Positions 61,114-64,000 of a DNA stretch of 64,000 nucleotides are shown piece after piece. Under the pieces are notes generated by a model. That model worked only from the letters and a program-made list of their open reading frames with translations, did no database searches and had not been told where the DNA came from. Numbering within the stretch: the stretch's first letter is position 1; every line of letters begins with the position of its first letter. This DNA is from an uncultured Woeseiaceae bacterium (GTDB taxonomy: Bacteria; Pseudomonadota; Gammaproteobacteria; Steroidobacterales; Woeseiaceae): NCBI GenBank assembly GCA_945787845.1, contig CALZJH010000001.1:1-64000 (forward strand). The letters run 5' to 3'. Made by a program: the position numbers and the translations under genes.

Positions 61114-64000
61114 ATGCGTGTCCAGCGTTTCTTGTCGTGCGTCAAAAAGTCCTCCCTTCTTTTCATCCTGCTCGCCGTTGCACCGGCCAGTTTCGCGCAG
61201 GACCTGGTTATCACCGGGGTGGTCGATGGACCACTGACGGGTGGTGTGCCCAAGGCTATTGAAGTCTGTGTGCTGAACGATGTTTCCGACCTCAGTGTTT
61301 ACGGCCTCGGCTCGGCGAACAATGGCGGTGGCACCGACGGTGAAGAGTTCACGTTTCCTGCGGCGTCAGCAACAGCCGGCAGCTATCTTTATGTAGCGTC
61401 CGAGTCCGATGGGTTCGAGACGTTCTTCGGGTTCGTGCCGAACTACACGAGCAGCGCGGCATCGATTAACGGCGACGATGCCATTGAGTTGTTCATGTCG
61501 GGTGCAGTCGTCGATGTGTTCGGTGACATTAACGTCGACGGCACCGGGGAAGCCTGGGATCACCTCGACGGCTGGGCGTACCGCAACGACGGCACAGGGC
61601 CGGATGGCAGCACCTTTGTCATAGCGAACTGGAGCTTCAGCGGCACGAATGCCCTGGACGGCGAAGCCACCAATGACACAGCCACGACGCCGTTCCCGAT
61701 CGGCTCATACGCATCCTGCACGGCCACCGAACCACCCGAGCCTGCGGCGGACATCCTGCTCTCGGAAATCGTCGTTACTCCTACGGGCGGCGAGTTCATC
61801 GAAATCTACAATCCGACGACAGCAGCTATCGATCTGTCCGACGTTTACCTGACCGACGCAACGTTTGCAGGCGGCGGCACTTACTACTACAACATCGTGA
61901 CCGGCACCAACGCCGGTGGCGGTGCGTTTTCCGATTTCCACGCGCGCTTCCCGGATGGCGCCACGATCGCCGCGGGTGAGTTCCAGACGATTGCTATTGC
62001 CGGCTCCGACGACTTCGTCGCCGAGTACGGTATCGACCCGACTTACGAGCTTTATGAAGATGGTGCATCAGCCGACGCGATCGACGACATGCGCGAAGCA
62101 CTTACGGGCTCGATCAACAACCAGGGTGGCCTGACGAACGGTGGCGAAATCGTGGTCATGTATGCCTGGGACGGCGAATCGGACCTGGTACAGGACGTTG
62201 ACTATGCCGTCTGGGGCGACCAGGAAGAGGCGGTCGACAAAAGCGGTGTGGGCATCGATGGCCCGGACGCGGATGGCGATCTGTCGTTCTACGCCGCAGA
62301 CACGATCATTGCATCACAAGACGTCATTGCCGATGCTGCGCACGCTTCCGGCCAGTCATTCCAGCGCACAGACTTCGCCGAAGGTACGGAGACGCAAACC
62401 GGCGGCAACGGTGTAACCGGTGACGACGAAACCTCGGAAAACCTGTCTGCAACCTGGGAGGAAGCGGCAGTAACGCCGGGCGCCGGACCCGCGGCACCGC
62501 CCGCAACAGACTGGGTGATCAATGAGATTCATGCCGACCCGGATGGCACGATTGACGGCGACGCTAACGGTGACGGCACGCGGAACAGCACCGAAGACGA
62601 GTTTGTTGAAATCGTCAACAACTCAGGCTCCTCCGCGGACATCTCGGGCTGGACCTTGTCCGACGGCTTTAGCGTGCGTCATACCTTCCCCGCCGGTAGC
62701 GTCGTGGACGACGGTTGCTCCATCGTTATCTTCGGTGGCGGGTCGCCGACGGGCGCGTTCGGACTGAGCGCCGTACAGACCGCCAGCAGCGGTGCCCTCG
62801 GCCTGAACAACGGCGGTGACACCGTGACGCTCAACAACGGCACGGCTGACGTTACGTCCGCAGGTTACGGTAGTGACGGCGGCGACAACCAGTCGCTGAC
62901 GCGCGACCCGGATGGCGATGGCACATCTGCGCTGGTCAAACACACGCTGGCGACGACGTCGGACGGCAGCCTTTACTCGCCAGGTAGCAAGGCGGATGGC
63001 AGCCAGTTCGAAGGCTGCCCCTCGGCCTGGGTGATCAATGAAGTCCACGCGGATCCGGACAGCACGATTGACGGTGATGCGAACGGCGACGGCACCCGTA
63101 ACTCGTCAGAGGACGAGTTCGTAGAGATTGTGAATCGCAGTGGTAACGACATCGACGTCTCCGGCTGGACGCTGGCGGACGGCTTCACCGTTCGTCACAC
63201 CTTCCCCGCCGGGTCGGTGATTTACGACGGTTGTTCCGCAGTTGTCTTTGGTGGTGGTGCGCCGACCGGCGCGTTCGGCAACAGCCTCGTGCAAACCGCA
63301 AGCACCGGCAGCATCGGTATGAACAACGGTGGTGACTCCGTCACGCTGAACAACGGTGTCAGCGATGTCGTTTCGGTCAGTTACGGCAGCGAGGGCGGCG
63401 CCAACCAGTCCATTACGCTCGACCCGGATGTCAGCGGGTCGCTGCCATTCGTGCAGCACAGCGTTGCGACCGGTTCGGGTGGCGCACTGTTCTCACCGGG
63501 TACCAAAGTCGACGGCATGCAGTTTGACGGATGCCCGGTATCGGCCACGGTTACCGACATCCAGGGGGCGGGTGAATTCAGTCCGCTCGAAGGCGAGCGC
63601 GTCATCGTTAGCGGTGTCGTGACGGCTGTATCCACCGACGGGTTCTTTATCCAGGTTCCCGACGATGGTGATCCGAACACATCCAACGGTATCTTCGTCT
63701 TTACGGGCGGCGCGCCGGACGTGGCTGTAGGTGACGAGGTCGAAGTGACCGGCGAAGTTGCCGAGTTCTTCGGCTTCACCGAGATTACGGGTTCGCCCGT
63801 CGTCAACGTAATCGGAACGGGTACCGTTCCTGCACCGATCATCCTTGACGGCAACGTACCATCGCCGGATCCGGATGCGCCGAGCTGCGCCATCGAGTTC
63901 GAATGTTATGAAGGCATGCTGGTCGAAATTCCGGCCGGTATCGTCGCGGCATCGAACCAGTCCTTTGGCACCGACCCGCTGGCCGAGGTCTACATCACGG
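61114..64000 (+). CDS. Large secreted lamin-tail-domain protein, ExeM/NucH-like, C-terminally cut by the window
   Basis: Open from ATG 61114 to the window end (962 codons). Signal peptide ends about residue 29 (VAPASFAQ). Domains in order: an LTD-like unit (29-210, KAIEVCVLNDVSDL), a second (about 212-465, ADILLSEIVVTPTGGEFIEIYNPTT), then two near-identical LTD units of 172 residues (EDEFVEIVN, SGWTLxDGFxVRHTFPAGS), and a start of an OB-like nuclease-associated domain (about 810 onward, GERVIVSGVVTAVSTDGFFIQV). LTD-LTD-OB order is typical of ExeM/NucH extracellular endonucleases, whose catalytic EEP domain would follow off-window. Aspartate-rich loops suggest calcium binding. Confidence 0.82.
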   Translation, partial: MRVQRFLSCVKKSSLLFILLAVAPASFAQDLVITGVVDGPLTGGVPKAIEVCVLNDVSDLSVYGLGSANNGGGTDGEEFTFPAASATAGSYLYVASESDGFETFFGFVPNYTSSAASINGDDAIELFMSGAVVDVFGDINVDGTGEAWDHLDGWAYRNDGTGPDGSTFVIANWSFSGTNALDGEATNDTATTPFPIGSYASCTATEPPEPAADILLSEIVVTPTGGEFIEIYNPTTAAIDLSDVYLTDATFAGGGTYYYNIVTGTNAGGGAFSDFHARFPDGATIAAGEFQTIAIAGSDDFVAEYGIDPTYELYEDGASADAIDDMREALTGSINNQGGLTNGGEIVVMYAWDGESDLVQDVDYAVWGDQEEAVDKSGVGIDGPDADGDLSFYAADTIIASQDVIADAAHASGQSFQRTDFAEGTETQTGGNGVTGDDETSENLSATWEEAAVTPGAGPAAPPATDWVINEIHADPDGTIDGDANGDGTRNSTEDEFVEIVNNSGSSADISGWTLSDGFSVRHTFPAGSVVDDGCSIVIFGGGSPTGAFGLSAVQTASSGALGLNNGGDTVTLNNGTADVTSAGYGSDGGDNQSLTRDPDGDGTSALVKHTLATTSDGSLYSPGSKADGSQFEGCPSAWVINEVHADPDSTIDGDANGDGTRNSSEDEFVEIVNRSGNDIDVSGWTLADGFTVRHTFPAGSVIYDGCSAVVFGGGAPTGAFGNSLVQTASTGSIGMNNGGDSVTLNNGVSDVVSVSYGSEGGANQSITLDPDVSGSLPFVQHSVATGSGGALFSPGTKVDGMQFDGCPVSATVTDIQGAGEFSPLEGERVIVSGVVTAVSTDGFFIQVPDDGDPNTSNGIFVFTGGAPDVAVGDEVEVTGEVAEFFGFTEITGSPVVNVIGTGTVPAPIILDGNVPSPDPDAPSCAIEFECYEGMLVEIPAGIVAASNQSFGTDPLAEVYIT
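62509..63538 (+). repeat. Tandem 516-bp direct repeat inside the lamin-tail protein gene
   Basis: Two in-frame units begin WVINE(I/V)HADPD at about 62512 and 63028, one period of 516 bases (172 codons) apart. Both end near an FEGCP/FDGCP segment. They differ mainly by scattered substitutions, many at third codon positions, as expected of an old duplication under selection. Confidence 0.85.

Noticed and set aside
1..64000. CRISPR array, prophage, insertion sequence or toxin-antitoxin module
   Set aside because: No regularly spaced repeats, integrase, transposase, phage structural genes or recognisable toxin-antitoxin pairs were seen.

Overview
The window is about 64 kb of chromosome from a Gram-negative bacterium. 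TamA/TamB, a YdbH/YdbL-type envelope pair, Cpx-like signalling genes, RimK, many outer-membrane barrels and lipoproteins, and GC-rich codon use point to a Gammaproteobacterium. A free-living, possibly marine lineage (Woeseiales, Steroidobacterales or Xanthomonadales-like) is a guess from gene content. No rRNA, tRNA, CRISPR array, prophage, transposase or replication origin was seen.

Layout. 1-3.6 kb: a partial isoprenylcysteine-methyltransferase-like gene, a short CDF transporter with an overlapping methyltransferase, then an accessory patch bracketed by a 20-bp direct repeat. That patch holds an OmpA-like gene with a frameshifted N-terminus and a small ankyrin gene, and it ends at a 27-bp palindrome. 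3.7-9.8 kb: a beta-hydroxyacid dehydrogenase, ydbH plus a ydbL-like lipoprotein, a fatty-acid desaturase, small basic and hypothetical genes, and a cold-shock protein with terminator. 9.8-19.2 kb: secreted M17 aminopeptidase, DUF3429, alpha/beta hydrolase, a tight DUF1295-DUF427-DUF2256-Nei run, CNNM-like protein, MFS transporter, small hypotheticals, MarR regulator. 19.2-29 kb (minus strand): tamA-tamB and an ion-transport series (CorA/ZntB, CaCA, CPA1, MscS). 29-33.8 kb (minus): rimK, an AstE-like protein, a RimB-like retropepsin, and two outer-membrane barrels. 33.8-43.6 kb: LysR, class II sirtuin, CIA30, DUF2452-like, glutathione peroxidase, rhomboid, a Cpx-like kinase/regulator pair with a divergent CpxP/Spy-like protein, a FFLEELY-type protein, and an OppA-type lipoprotein.

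43.7-49.4 kb (plus): DUF6502, DUF5666 lipoprotein, TPR plus YaiO-like barrel, processive GT2 synthase and a winged-helix protein. This looks like a compact envelope or exopolysaccharide locus. 49.4-51.8 kb (minus): an outer-membrane barrel with an N-terminal CxxCH haem motif and a lipoprotein with two haem-binding-type domains, a candidate outer-membrane electron conduit. Divergent from it lies a translationally coupled ECF sigma factor, anti-sigma factor and S8 peptidase operon (51.9-54.3 kb). The shared intergenic region carries TGAACC in both orientations. 54.3-64 kb: TorF-like porin, divergent NRAMP transporter, GT25 glycosyltransferase, arginase, M16 peptidase lipoprotein, and a secreted lamin-tail-domain protein cut by the window end.

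The most promising locus for new biology is 49.4-54.3 kb: the haem-barrel/cytochrome lipoprotein pair facing the sigma/anti-sigma/subtilase operon. The minimal synthase/TPR-barrel locus next to it comes second.
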